Assembly (NCBI RefSeq): GCF_028736155.1
Contig: NZ_CP117879.1
Span: 930,001-994,000 of the forward strand
From: Flavobacterium sp. KACC 22763
GTDB lineage: Bacteria > Bacteroidota > Bacteroidia > Flavobacteriales > Flavobacteriaceae
DNA: 64,000 nucleotides
Reading direction: 5' to 3'
Part shown: piece by piece, positions 33,804-41,944 of the stretch
Position numbering within the stretch: the first letter of the stretch is position 1
Layout of the letters: every line of letters starts with the position of its first letter
The notes under the pieces: model-generated
The model's input: the letters and a program-made list of their open reading frames with translations, nothing else
What the model was told of the DNA's origin: nothing
Database searches by the model: none
Program-made: the position numbers and the translations under genes

Positions 33804-35325
33804 CTAGAATTTCTTCTTCTTTTTTAATGTTTTGTGTATTCGGAATCCATTTGTGTCCTTGACGTGCCAATAATTCGTCGGCTTCTTCTGGACCCCAGCT
33901 TCCTGCTTTGTAATTTGGGAAATTGGTTGGAGCAGTTGTTTTCCAAACTTGCTGAATCGTTTCAATCGCATCCCAAGCTTCTTCCACCTGATCCCAACGC
34001 ATAAATAGAGTAGGATCTCCTGCCAAAGCATCGGCTAACAAAGTTTCGTAAGCTTCTGGAGACATCGTAGAACATTCAAAATAATCAAAAACCATTTCAG
34101 CAGGTCGTAAAGACATAGACAAACCTGGTTTTTTAGTCATAAACTGTAATTTGATGTCCATAGACGGCTGAATATTAATAATCAGTCGGTTAGGAGTCAT
34201 ACCTTCTTTTCCGTAAGAAAATGAAGAATGCGGGACTGGTTTAAACTGAATGATGATCGAAGACTGTTTTTCTTCCATTCTTTTTCCTGAACGCAAATAG
34301 AACGGAATTCCTTGCCATCTCCAGTTGTCCAGATAAATTTTCATTGCCACATACGTTTCTGTATTAGAATCTGGAGCAATTCCTTTATCCTGACGGTAAC
34401 CTGGAACTGGTTTTCCGTTAATTTCTCCAGCGTCGTATTGACCTCTTACAATGTAATGGTCAACTTCTTCCGGTTTAATTCTGCGGATTGATTTCAAGAC
34501 ATCTGCTTTACGATTTCTAATGTCGTCTGCTGCCAAAGAAGCAGGCGCTTCCATAGCTGTCATACATAAAATCTGAAACAAATGATTCTGAATCATGTCT
34601 TTCAATGCACCAACACCTTCATAGAACCCGCCGCGTTCTTCAACGCCGACTTCTTCTGCAACGGTAATCTGCACGAAATCAATAAAATTACGGCTCCATA
34701 AAGGCTCAAACATTGAATTTCCAAAACGGAAAGCCAAAATATTCTGAACCGTTTCTTTTCCTAAATAATGGTCAATTCTATAAATCTGCTCTTCTTTGAA
34801 AGTCTGCGAAAGCATTTCATTCAACTCGATTGCAGAAGCTTTATCGTAACCAAAAGGTTTTTCAATAATAATACGATCCTGTTTGGCATTCGCCGCAAGG
34901 CCAATTTTCTTGATATTGCTCGAAATGGTCGAGATAAAAGAAGGTGTTATAGAAAGATAGAAAAGACGGTTTGAACGTTCGCCAAAAGCGAGATCAAAAT
35001 TGTTGATTTTCTCGTTTAATCCGATATACGATTCTTCCTTGTCAATATCAAGACTGTGATAAGTGATGTGCGAAAGAAACTTTTCTGTTTCTGGATCATT
35101 AATGCCTTTTCTTCTTGAGAATAGATTTAGATTTTCTGCTACATAAGCGCGAAAATCTTCATTGGTTTTCTCAGCTCTTCCAAGAGCAATAATCTGAAAC
35201 TTTTCAGACATGCGTCCGTCAAGGTACAGATTTTGAAAAGCGGGGAAGAGCTTTCTTTTTGCTAGATCCCCAGTTCCTCCAAAAATAACAATGATGGTTG
35301 GATTCTTTAGTTTATTTTTAGTCAT
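33784..35325 (-). CDS. zwf: Glucose-6-phosphate 1-dehydrogenase
   Basis: 513 residues from the ATG at 35325 (MTKNKLKNPTIIVIFGGTGDLAKRKLFPAF). An ATG 33 codons upstream is open in the same frame but would overlap gnd and add a low-complexity Lys/Thr extension, so I prefer the internal start. GGTGDLAKRK is the coenzyme-binding motif and RIDHYLGKETVQN the active-site signature with catalytic His. It oxidises glucose 6-phosphate to the lactone with NADP. It lies between gnd and pgl, so all enzymes of the oxidative branch are encoded together. Confidence 0.96.
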   Translation of the reverse strand: MTKNKLKNPTIIVIFGGTGDLAKRKLFPAFQNLYLDGRMSEKFQIIALGRAEKTNEDFRAYVAENLNLFSRRKGINDPETEKFLSHITYHSLDIDKEESYIGLNEKINNFDLAFGERSNRLFYLSITPSFISTISSNIKKIGLAANAKQDRIIIEKPFGYDKASAIELNEMLSQTFKEEQIYRIDHYLGKETVQNILAFRFGNSMFEPLWSRNFIDFVQITVAEEVGVEERGGFYEGVGALKDMIQNHLFQILCMTAMEAPASLAADDIRNRKADVLKSIRRIKPEEVDHYIVRGQYDAGEINGKPVPGYRQDKGIAPDSNTETYVAMKIYLDNWRWQGIPFYLRSGKRMEEKQSSIIIQFKPVPHSSFSYGKEGMTPNRLIINIQPSMDIKLQFMTKKPGLSMSLRPAEMVFDYFECSTMSPEAYETLLADALAGDPTLFMRWDQVEEAWDAIETIQQVWKTTAPTNFPNYKAGSWGPEEADELLARQGHKWIPNTQNIKKEEEILDGTDIQ

Positions 35326-35359
35326 TGTGTGGTTTAGTTGTGTTGTTTTTTTAGTTGTC

Positions 35360-36778
35360 TTATTCAGTCCATTGGGTATGGAAAACGCCTTCTTTGTCGA
35401 TACGTTCGTAAGTGTGTGCTCCAAAGAAATCGCGTTGTGCCTGAATTAGGTTTGTTGGCAGATTTGCAGATCTGTAAGCATCGAAATACGATAACGAATT
35501 CATTAATCCTGAAACTGGCAATCCTTTTTGAACTGCAAACTGAATTACAGAACGCATTCCTGCTTGATTTTCGGTTAGTTTTGAAGCAATTTCAGAATCT
35601 AAAAGCAAGTTTGGCAAGTCTGATTTTGCGACATATGCTTTTCTGAAATCTTCTAAAATAGTCGCACGAATAATACATCCGCCACGCCAGATTTTAGCAA
35701 CTGTTTCTAAGTTTAATCCGTAATTATATTCTTTAGAAGCCGTGTGAAGCTGAGCTAAACCTTGAGCGTAAGTTACTACGATAGAAAAGAACAAAGCCGA
35801 TTTTAAAGATGCAATTGCCTCGTTTTGAGAAACATTTGCTTCATCAGCGTTCCAAACTAACTTTTTAGCAGCTTCAATTCTTTCTGGTTTGGTTTTAGAC
35901 ATATCGCGCATGTTAACCGCTGCGTCGATTGTCGGAACTGGAACTTGCAAGTCCATTGCATTTTGCGAAGTCCATTTCCCTGTTCCTTTAGATCTTGCCC
36001 AATCCGAAATTTTATTAATTAAAAGACCTCCGTCTGTATCTTCTTGTTTTAAGATTTTTCCTGTGATTTCAATCAGATACGATCTCAAATCATCAGTCTG
36101 GTTCCATTCTTCAAAAGTTTTCTGAATCGTTGCATCATCTAGATTATAACCTCTTTTCATTAAGTCATAAATCTCAGAGATTAATTGCATGATTCCGTAT
36201 TCAATTCCGTTATGGACCATTTTTACATAGTTTCCAGCAGAACCGTTTCCTAAATATTCTACGCAAGGTTCGCCATCTACTTTTGCCGCAATTGCTTCAA
36301 AAATAGGACGTAATCTTTCATAAGCTTTCTGATCTCCACCAGGCATCATAGCAGGACCGAAACGTGCGCCTTTTTCACCACCCGAAATTCCCATTCCAAA
36401 GAAGTGGATTCCCTTTTCAGACAATTCAATAAATCTTCTGTCAGTATCAGTAAAATAAGTGTTTCCGCCGTCAATAATGATGTCTCCTTTATCTAAGTGA
36501 GGCAATAAACTTGCAATGGCGCTGTCAACTGGTTTTCCAGCAGGAACCAATAACATAATTGCTCTTGGCTGCTGAATAAGCTCCACAAAATGTTTTACAT
36601 CTGTCGTTGCTTCAATAGTGTGATTGGCATCGGCTTCTTGTTGAAGAGAATTGACTTTTTCGGTGTCTAAGTCTAAACCTGCAGCCGCAAAGTTATGGCT
36701 GGCGATATTTAAAAGTAGGTTACGACCCATTACGCCGAGTCCTACAATTCCAAAATCAAATTTGCTCATAGTTTTCAA
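35360..36778 (-). CDS. gnd: 6-phosphogluconate dehydrogenase, decarboxylating
   Basis: 472 residues, the family's usual length. The NADP-binding motif is FGIVGLGVMGRNLLLNIASHNF, the substrate-binding signature is FFGMGISGGEKGARFGPAMMPGG, and the catalytic Lys/Asn region is GNGSAGNYVKMVHNGIEYGIMQLISE. It converts 6-phosphogluconate to ribulose 5-phosphate, CO2 and NADPH. It is the first gene of the gnd-zwf-pgl set; a start at the second Met (MSKFDF) is equally possible. The 34 bp gap to zwf supports co-transcription. Confidence 0.96.
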   Translation of the reverse strand: MKTMSKFDFGIVGLGVMGRNLLLNIASHNFAAAGLDLDTEKVNSLQQEADANHTIEATTDVKHFVELIQQPRAIMLLVPAGKPVDSAIASLLPHLDKGDIIIDGGNTYFTDTDRRFIELSEKGIHFFGMGISGGEKGARFGPAMMPGGDQKAYERLRPIFEAIAAKVDGEPCVEYLGNGSAGNYVKMVHNGIEYGIMQLISEIYDLMKRGYNLDDATIQKTFEEWNQTDDLRSYLIEITGKILKQEDTDGGLLINKISDWARSKGTGKWTSQNAMDLQVPVPTIDAAVNMRDMSKTKPERIEAAKKLVWNADEANVSQNEAIASLKSALFFSIVVTYAQGLAQLHTASKEYNYGLNLETVAKIWRGGCIIRATILEDFRKAYVAKSDLPNLLLDSEIASKLTENQAGMRSVIQFAVQKGLPVSGLMNSLSYFDAYRSANLPTNLIQAQRDFFGAHTYERIDKEGVFHTQWTE

Positions 36779-37155
36779 TTAACTAAATTATTAGAAGAAT
36801 GTTTTTGCAGCAAAAAGTAAGAGAAAGTATGGTAATTCTTTTTCATTCAATGTTTTGCCAAAAAACAATGGTTATTTTAATCTTACATTTCAAAATGTAG
36901 ACCGCTAAGTTAGAGAAAAATGCTGAAAAATAAGGGGTAAAATCGTTCACTTTTGGTCTTTATTGTGATACTTTTTATGTGTGAAAATTACGCTTATTAC
37001 CGTTGTTTTTCAACTAAATCGTTGTAATACTGGTGATGCCAATTATATAAAAAAAATATAAGAAAGGGTATTGAAAATATAGGAATTCAGGTAATTTTGA
37101 AAATGTAATCATTGGATCCAAGATTTAATACATCAAATTATTATATCCCTTTTAT
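36779..37155. other. 377 bp intergenic region between divergent genes
   Basis: It contains promoters that I cannot place with confidence. The only structure is a short palindrome, TACATTT-CA-AAATGTA, at 36884-36899. No ORF or repeat copy seen. Confidence 0.4.
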
Positions 37156-38919
37156 ATGCCAAGTAACATAAAGCTTGTTTTGACAGTTATTTTATTGATG
37201 CTTATTTCGGGTATCTTTTTTAAGGTAAATGCTCAGTCCATATTAGAAAACGAAATATCTGTTCATGCAGACAAGAAACCATTAGGCAGTGTTTTGGGGT
37301 TAATGGAAGAAAAAGGAAGTTTTAGATTTGCTTATTATGGCAAACTGGCTGTAAAAGATAGCATCGTTAGCATCCATGCCGATAATAGTACCATAAAAGG
37401 AGCTTTAGATCAGTTGTTAGGTGCTAAATATGAATATAAAGAATCGCCAGGATACATTATTGTGCGTTATGCTCCGTTAGAATTGGCTCTTGTATTGGAA
37501 AAAAATACCGTTATGAGTGACGGACAGCAAATTGTAATTGGTTATATTATAGATACAAAAACGAACAATCGTATTGAGAATGTGAGTGTATTAGAGAAAA
37601 ATGCACTGCTGTCTACATTGACCAATAAGGATGGTTTTTTTGAACTTCGATTAAAAAATGCGCCTCAAGCTATAGAACTGACAGCCGTTAAGGAGAATTA
37701 TAAAACGGTGACGATGGTGTTTCTTTCTGAAATTAAAATTCAGATGGGAGACAAAAAGAATAAAACAGATTATATTGATGGTGATTTTTCTGCAATTGAA
37801 AGATCAGGAATTGGACGTTTCTTTATTTCTTCCAAACAAAGAATACAAGCGCTCAATCTGGGCGGATTTATTTCTAAAGTCCCCGTACAGGCTTCTTTAG
37901 TTCCGAGTATCAGCACGCGAGGAATGCTGAATACGCAGATTGTCAATAATTTTTCGCTAAATATATTAGGAGGTTATAATGCTGGAGTTCGCGGATTAGA
38001 AATGGCTGGACTTTACAATATTAACCGTATGAATGTCGATGCGCTTCAAATAGCCGGAATATTTAATACTGTTGGAGGATCTGTAAACGGAATTCAGTTA
38101 GCTGGAATCTATAATAATGTTTTTGGCAATTTAAGAGGCTTGCAGATAAGCGGTATTCATAATAGTGTGAAAGGCTCGCAAATAGGTTTGCAAATGGGCG
38201 GTATTTATAACAACGTTTATAAAGATTCTAAAGGACTTCAAATTGCAGGAATTGGTAATACAGTAAAAGGTTCTCAAAACGGATTACAGCTTTCGGGAAT
38301 TTACAATATTGGAAAAGATACCGTGCGAGGCGCTCAAATTACTGGACTTTTTAATTATGCCAAAGAATTAAATGGAGTCCAATTTGGATTAGTCAACATT
38401 ACAGATTCGCCATCTGGTTATAGTTTTGGTCTCTTAAACTTTAAAAAAGGCGGTTATAAAAAAATCAGCATTACGAGTAACGAAATCTCAGATATAAATC
38501 TTGCTGTAAAAACAGGAGATCATAAAATGTATACCATTTTAATGGCGGGAAGAAGCGATCGAAAAGAAGAAGAAAAGTTATTTTCTTTTGGAATCGGATT
38601 AGGAAAAAACATTCCGTTGGGGAAACGCTTCACTTTTAATCCCGAATTTAGCACGCAGTATCTCTATCTAGGAAACTGGGATATCTATAATTCCTTATCT
38701 AAATTTGATTCCTCTTTTTCTTTTCAATTGTGTAAAGGCGTAGCAATATCTGCAGGCCCTTCTTTGAATTTTTATTGGTCTGAGAAACAAGATAAATACG
38801 GTAATGCAAACACTTCTACATTTGTTCAGGATCGTACTAAGAATTATACTATAATTAAAAATAACAGCAAAGATATTTTGGGTTGGATAGGATGGAGTTT
38901 TGGATTGACTTTTTTTTAG
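37156..38919 (+). CDS. STN and carboxypeptidase-regulatory domain protein with surface repeats
   Basis: 587 residues. A signal peptide (LVLTVILLMLISGIFF) is followed by an STN domain (ISVHADKKPLGSVLGLMEEKGSFRFAYYGK ... STIKGALDQLLGAKYEYKE), a CarboxypepD_reg-like sandwich (IVIGYIIDTKTNNRIENVSVLEKN), and from about residue 275 to 430 at least six repeats of about 20 residues with core G(L/I)Q(I/L)(A/S)GI(Y/F/H)N. These repeats resemble the LA_2272-type surface repeats. The C terminus looks like beta-strands (FSFQLCKGVAISAGPSLNFYW). STN domains usually signal to an anti-sigma factor or a TonB receptor, yet neither is adjacent. Likely an outer-membrane or periplasmic protein. Confidence 0.8.
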   Translation: MPSNIKLVLTVILLMLISGIFFKVNAQSILENEISVHADKKPLGSVLGLMEEKGSFRFAYYGKLAVKDSIVSIHADNSTIKGALDQLLGAKYEYKESPGYIIVRYAPLELALVLEKNTVMSDGQQIVIGYIIDTKTNNRIENVSVLEKNALLSTLTNKDGFFELRLKNAPQAIELTAVKENYKTVTMVFLSEIKIQMGDKKNKTDYIDGDFSAIERSGIGRFFISSKQRIQALNLGGFISKVPVQASLVPSISTRGMLNTQIVNNFSLNILGGYNAGVRGLEMAGLYNINRMNVDALQIAGIFNTVGGSVNGIQLAGIYNNVFGNLRGLQISGIHNSVKGSQIGLQMGGIYNNVYKDSKGLQIAGIGNTVKGSQNGLQLSGIYNIGKDTVRGAQITGLFNYAKELNGVQFGLVNITDSPSGYSFGLLNFKKGGYKKISITSNEISDINLAVKTGDHKMYTILMAGRSDRKEEEKLFSFGIGLGKNIPLGKRFTFNPEFSTQYLYLGNWDIYNSLSKFDSSFSFQLCKGVAISAGPSLNFYWSEKQDKYGNANTSTFVQDRTKNYTIIKNNSKDILGWIGWSFGLTFF

Positions 38920-39005
38920 AAATTTCTAATAATTTCCGAGCGATGTGATTATTCCCTTAATGCTTAAACTTTGACTTTCTTGTCGAATAATTTTAAACAG
39001 ATAGC

Positions 39006-39021
39006 CCCGATAACTATCGGG
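39006..39021. repeat. CCCGATAACTATCGGG palindrome
   Basis: A 16 bp inverted repeat with one central mismatch; the perfect form CCCGATAGCTATCGGG occurs at 58268, 59018 and 59122. Confidence 0.7.
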
Positions 39022-39057
39022 ATAGATTTTTTTTGATCCGTAAAAAGAATAAAAAAT

Positions 39058-39145
39058 GAAACTAGTTTCTAACACATAGTAACTATGTGAATTAATGTAA
39101 GTGAAACGCCTTTATACACAATCTGCATCTATGTTTCTATGTGTT
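39058..39145 (+). repeat. Hairpin/MITE-like element, copy E (5' truncated)
   Basis: The GAAACTAGTTTC palindrome, the ACACATAGT-A-ACTATGTG core, GTGAAACGCCTTTA and the 17 bp right end (39129-39145) are present. The left terminal repeat is missing, with other repeat DNA in its place. It lies between the STN protein and HxlR genes. Confidence 0.75.
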
Positions 39146-39175
39146 TAAAATAATTGTTTGCGTCTCTCTATTTTT

Positions 39176-39240
39176 CTCTCGCAGATTCAGCTGATAAAGC
39201 AGATTTTTTTGATTTGTATAATCTGCAAAATCTGCGGGAG
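39176..39240. repeat. CTCTCGCAGATT hairpin element, copy 2
   Basis: 65 bp; CTCTCGCAGATT at the left pairs with AATCTGCGGGAG at the right around an AT-rich centre. It completes the content of the 327 bp gap 38920-39246 together with copy E and the palindrome at 39006. Confidence 0.75.
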
Positions 39241-39246
39241 AATATT

Positions 39247-39591
39247 TTAAGAGTTTCGAATAATCTCCTTTCGATGCGATTTTCCCCATTTGATCATTTC
39301 TTCGATTACAGGACCAAAAGATTTGCAATACGGCGTAGACTCGTATTTCACCTGAATTTCGGCATCGCGATCTTCAGTTCTTTTTATAAGCATATTCAAT
39401 TCCATTTCTTTGAGTTCTCGCGAAAGCATTCTAGTCGTAATTCCCGGAATACTGCGTTCGATTTCCCTGAAACGATGATTTCCGTTGCAGATTGAATTGA
39501 TGATCGGTAAACGCCATTTTCCGCCTAAAACATGCAGCGTGTCCTGAAGCGCCTGTACTTCTTCTTTCTGATTTCTTTCCATAGTATTCAA
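39247..39591 (-). CDS. HxlR-family transcriptional regulator
   Basis: 114 residues, the normal length for this winged-helix family. Signatures are DTLHVLGGKWRLPIINSICNGNHRFREIERSIPGITTRMLSRELKEMELNMLIKR and YESTPYCKSFGPVIEEMIKWGKSHR. One Cys lies in SICNGNHR and one in PYCKSF; in redox-sensing HxlR proteins such as HypR and YodB a Cys near the N terminus is the sensor, but the position here differs, so redox sensing is only a possibility. It is divergent from a short-chain dehydrogenase gene, the classical arrangement for a repressor and its target. Confidence 0.92.
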   Translation of the reverse strand: MNTMERNQKEEVQALQDTLHVLGGKWRLPIINSICNGNHRFREIERSIPGITTRMLSRELKEMELNMLIKRTEDRDAEIQVKYESTPYCKSFGPVIEEMIKWGKSHRKEIIRNS

Positions 39592-39794
39592 TTTTTTTCA
39601 AAGTTTTTCCGCCACGAATGCACGAATTTTTTTTCAAAGTTTTCCCTACGAATTATATTGATTGAATATCAATAATTAGTGTAATTAATCACATTTTTCG
39701 ACATAGATTATAAAAAATAAATTCGTGAATTACTTCGTCTGTCCCTTCGGTCGAGTCGTGGCTATAATTTTTTCCATTGAAGAATCAAATTAGT

Positions 39795-39849
39795 TTGGTA
39801 TACTCCATGATACTGGTTACAAAGTTATACCAATTTGAATTTAAATTTG
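39795..39849 (+). promoter_or_regulatory. Promoter/operator of the short-chain dehydrogenase gene
   Basis: TTGGTATA (39795-39802) and TATACCAA (39826-39833) form a perfect 8 bp inverted repeat with a 23 bp spacer. The second arm lies between the expected -33 position and the TAAATTTG -7 box (39842-39849), so a bound dimer would block RNA polymerase. HxlR is the natural candidate. Confidence 0.5.
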
Positions 39850-39876
39850 CCAAATAAATTTTAAATAATCAGAAAG

Positions 39877-40620
39877 ATGGAAAATCTAAAAAATAAAACA
39901 GCCGTCATCACAGGCGGAAACAGCGGAATAGGTTACGCAACAGCCAAACAATTAAAAGAGCAAGGCGCAAACATAATTATTACAGGAAGAAGAAAAGAAG
40001 CTATAGAAAAAGCCGCTTTAGAACTAGGCGTTACCGCCATCACAGCAGACCAATCGAATATTTCGGATATCGAAAAACTGGCAGAAAAGGTAAAAGCCGA
40101 TTTCGGTTCGGTTGATATTTTGTTTATCAATGCGGGAATCGCGGGTTTAGGAACCATCGAACAAACCACAGAAGAATTGTACGACAGCATTATGAATGTG
40201 AACTTAAAAGGCGCTTTTTTCACTTTAAGCAAATTTATCCCAATTCTGAACGACGGTGCTTCGGTGGTTTTTCTTTCTTCGAATACTGCGAGTATGCCGG
40301 GTCCAGGATCTTCGGTTTATTCAGCGAGTAAAACGGCTTTGAATTCGTTTATGAGATCGGCGGCTTTAGAATTAGCGCCCAGAAAGATTCGTGTTAATTC
40401 GGTTAGTCCAGGACCAACCCAAACCGAAGTCATGAACAAAGTAGGTCTGGACGAAACCACCGTGAAAGGCATTATGGATGTTGTAGTAGAAAAAGTGCCT
40501 TTAAAACAAATGGGAAGGGCAGAAGATGTGGGTCAAATGGTTTCCTATCTAAGTAGTGATGCCGCGGTGTTTATGACTGGAGCTGATGTTATTATGGATG
40601 GTGGGATGAGTTTGGGGTGA
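39877..40620 (+). CDS. Short-chain dehydrogenase/reductase
   Basis: A 247-residue classical SDR. NADP-binding motif TGGNSGIGYATAKQL, Asn in FINAGIAG, catalytic Ser in VVFLSSNTAS and Tyr-x3-Lys in VYSASKTALN. The ending MTGADVIMDGGMSLG is typical. The Arg pair after the second strand (ITGRRKEAIE) suggests NADPH over NADH. The substrate is unknown; HxlR-controlled SDRs often handle reactive carbonyls or quinones. A terminator follows and the HxlR gene is divergent. Confidence 0.93.
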   Translation: MENLKNKTAVITGGNSGIGYATAKQLKEQGANIIITGRRKEAIEKAALELGVTAITADQSNISDIEKLAEKVKADFGSVDILFINAGIAGLGTIEQTTEELYDSIMNVNLKGAFFTLSKFIPILNDGASVVFLSSNTASMPGPGSSVYSASKTALNSFMRSAALELAPRKIRVNSVSPGPTQTEVMNKVGLDETTVKGIMDVVVEKVPLKQMGRAEDVGQMVSYLSSDAAVFMTGADVIMDGGMSLG

Positions 40621-40651
40621 TTTTGTTTTGGATTTTTTTTAATTGAAAAAT

Positions 40652-40681
40652 AGAGCTTGTAGAAAACAAGCTCTTTTTTTT
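40652..40681 (+). terminator. Terminator of the SDR gene
   Basis: AGAGCTTGT-AGAAA-ACAAGCTCT is a perfect 9 bp stem followed by eight T. It separates the SDR and McrC genes, which converge. Confidence 0.9.
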
Positions 40682-40689
40682 ATAAAACT

Positions 40690-41943
40690 TTATTTTGTAC
40701 TGGCAAATTGTTTAACAATTCTTCTAATTTCTTCTTGCCATTTTAATACTTCATCTTCTACATTAATCAAAACAACACTGCATATTTTACTATCATGTTT
40801 GCCATCTTTTTTTAGATATACTCCTGCTTTACTATTTTTATTATCTCCTGGATAAACCAAAGCTACTTTATTAGCATCGTAATATTCATGATAGACGTAC
40901 ATTTGTCTTAAGTCATCTGGAGAAGGATTAAAACCATTTAGATTTTTCCATTTTGTATCTAATACAATATTTCCATCATAAGTTTCAATATAGATATCTG
41001 GTTTCATCGCAGTTCTTCTGCCATTTTCAGGTTTCCAAAAAAACTTTGACGTTTGCGCTTTTATTTTAATGAAATCAGTTGTATTTTTCTTTAAGCTCGC
41101 ATATATAAATTGTTCCCATAAAAGATTCATATCAAACATCAGAGCCAAGACATGGTTTTTTCCTTTAGTTACATCTGGATGATATTTGAGAAGTAATAAC
41201 TTTGCAATTTCTATGGCTTTTTGATAATGCTTGTTTTTTCTATTGTATATTAATTTTTCAAAAGTAGAATCTGAAACTTTTATATCTGGCATTTCAGGAA
41301 AATTCAATAATAAAACACCAATTCGACTGTGTAAATCATTATTGCTATTGATTTGTTTTAGTAATCTTAAGGTTTTGTAAATAATGAAATGTAAAGTGTG
41401 TTCAACATCATATATAGAATGACGAACATAAAAGCGTTCTTTATGAATTAGATTCTGTTGAATGTGTTTGCTAAACTGTAAACTCCCTTTTAAAGTAGTA
41501 ATATTTTCTTCTTTTTTTCTATATTTTTTGACCAATCCATTATGGAATAGATATTCTACTTCTTTAATAAATAGTTCAAAATACAAATCAAGAATAGTAT
41601 TGGGCTTTATTTTAAGGTTGCTGTTACTTGTAGATTTTATATCAAAACTTCCCACAGTCCTTAGCATTCCAATTAATAAATTACGCCATTTTTTGTCTTC
41701 TTCTTTTGAGTGAGGAATTTTGTCTGCCTTTGGCAATACTTCTATTAATGTATTACCAACTTGAATAACACCAACGTGTTCATTAAATTGAACGCCATTG
41801 TAGACTAATTTATAAAAAGGTTTTCCATTACCATAATAACGTTCTAAAGCTTCAAATTGATCTTTGGTGATTTTCTTTTCACCTTTATCAAAACGAAGAG
41901 TTTCATGTTCAAATACGACAATATTTTCTTTTATTTCAGCCAA
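40690..41943 (-). CDS. mcrC: McrC-like nuclease subunit of a type IV restriction system
   Basis: 417 residues. The N-terminal half (LERYYGNGKPFYKLVYNGVQFNEHVGVIQVGNTLIEVLPK) matches the McrC (McrBC 5-methylcytosine restriction) family. The C-terminal half carries the PD-(D/E)xK nuclease core: Asp in RTAMKPDIYIETYDG and Asp-Thr-Lys in NIVLDTKWKNLNG. McrC stimulates McrB GTP hydrolysis and cuts DNA with modified cytosines. It starts 1 bp after the McrB stop, so they are translated together. The final ~40 residues end right at the terminator shared with the SDR gene. Confidence 0.92.
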   Translation of the reverse strand: MAEIKENIVVFEHETLRFDKGEKKITKDQFEALERYYGNGKPFYKLVYNGVQFNEHVGVIQVGNTLIEVLPKADKIPHSKEEDKKWRNLLIGMLRTVGSFDIKSTSNSNLKIKPNTILDLYFELFIKEVEYLFHNGLVKKYRKKEENITTLKGSLQFSKHIQQNLIHKERFYVRHSIYDVEHTLHFIIYKTLRLLKQINSNNDLHSRIGVLLLNFPEMPDIKVSDSTFEKLIYNRKNKHYQKAIEIAKLLLLKYHPDVTKGKNHVLALMFDMNLLWEQFIYASLKKNTTDFIKIKAQTSKFFWKPENGRRTAMKPDIYIETYDGNIVLDTKWKNLNGFNPSPDDLRQMYVYHEYYDANKVALVYPGDNKNSKAGVYLKKDGKHDSKICSVVLINVEDEVLKWQEEIRRIVKQFASTK

Positions 41944-41944
41944 A

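Noticed and set aside
35326..35424. Upstream start for zwf
   Set aside because: The extra 33 residues are low-complexity, are not found in the enzyme family, and would overlap gnd.
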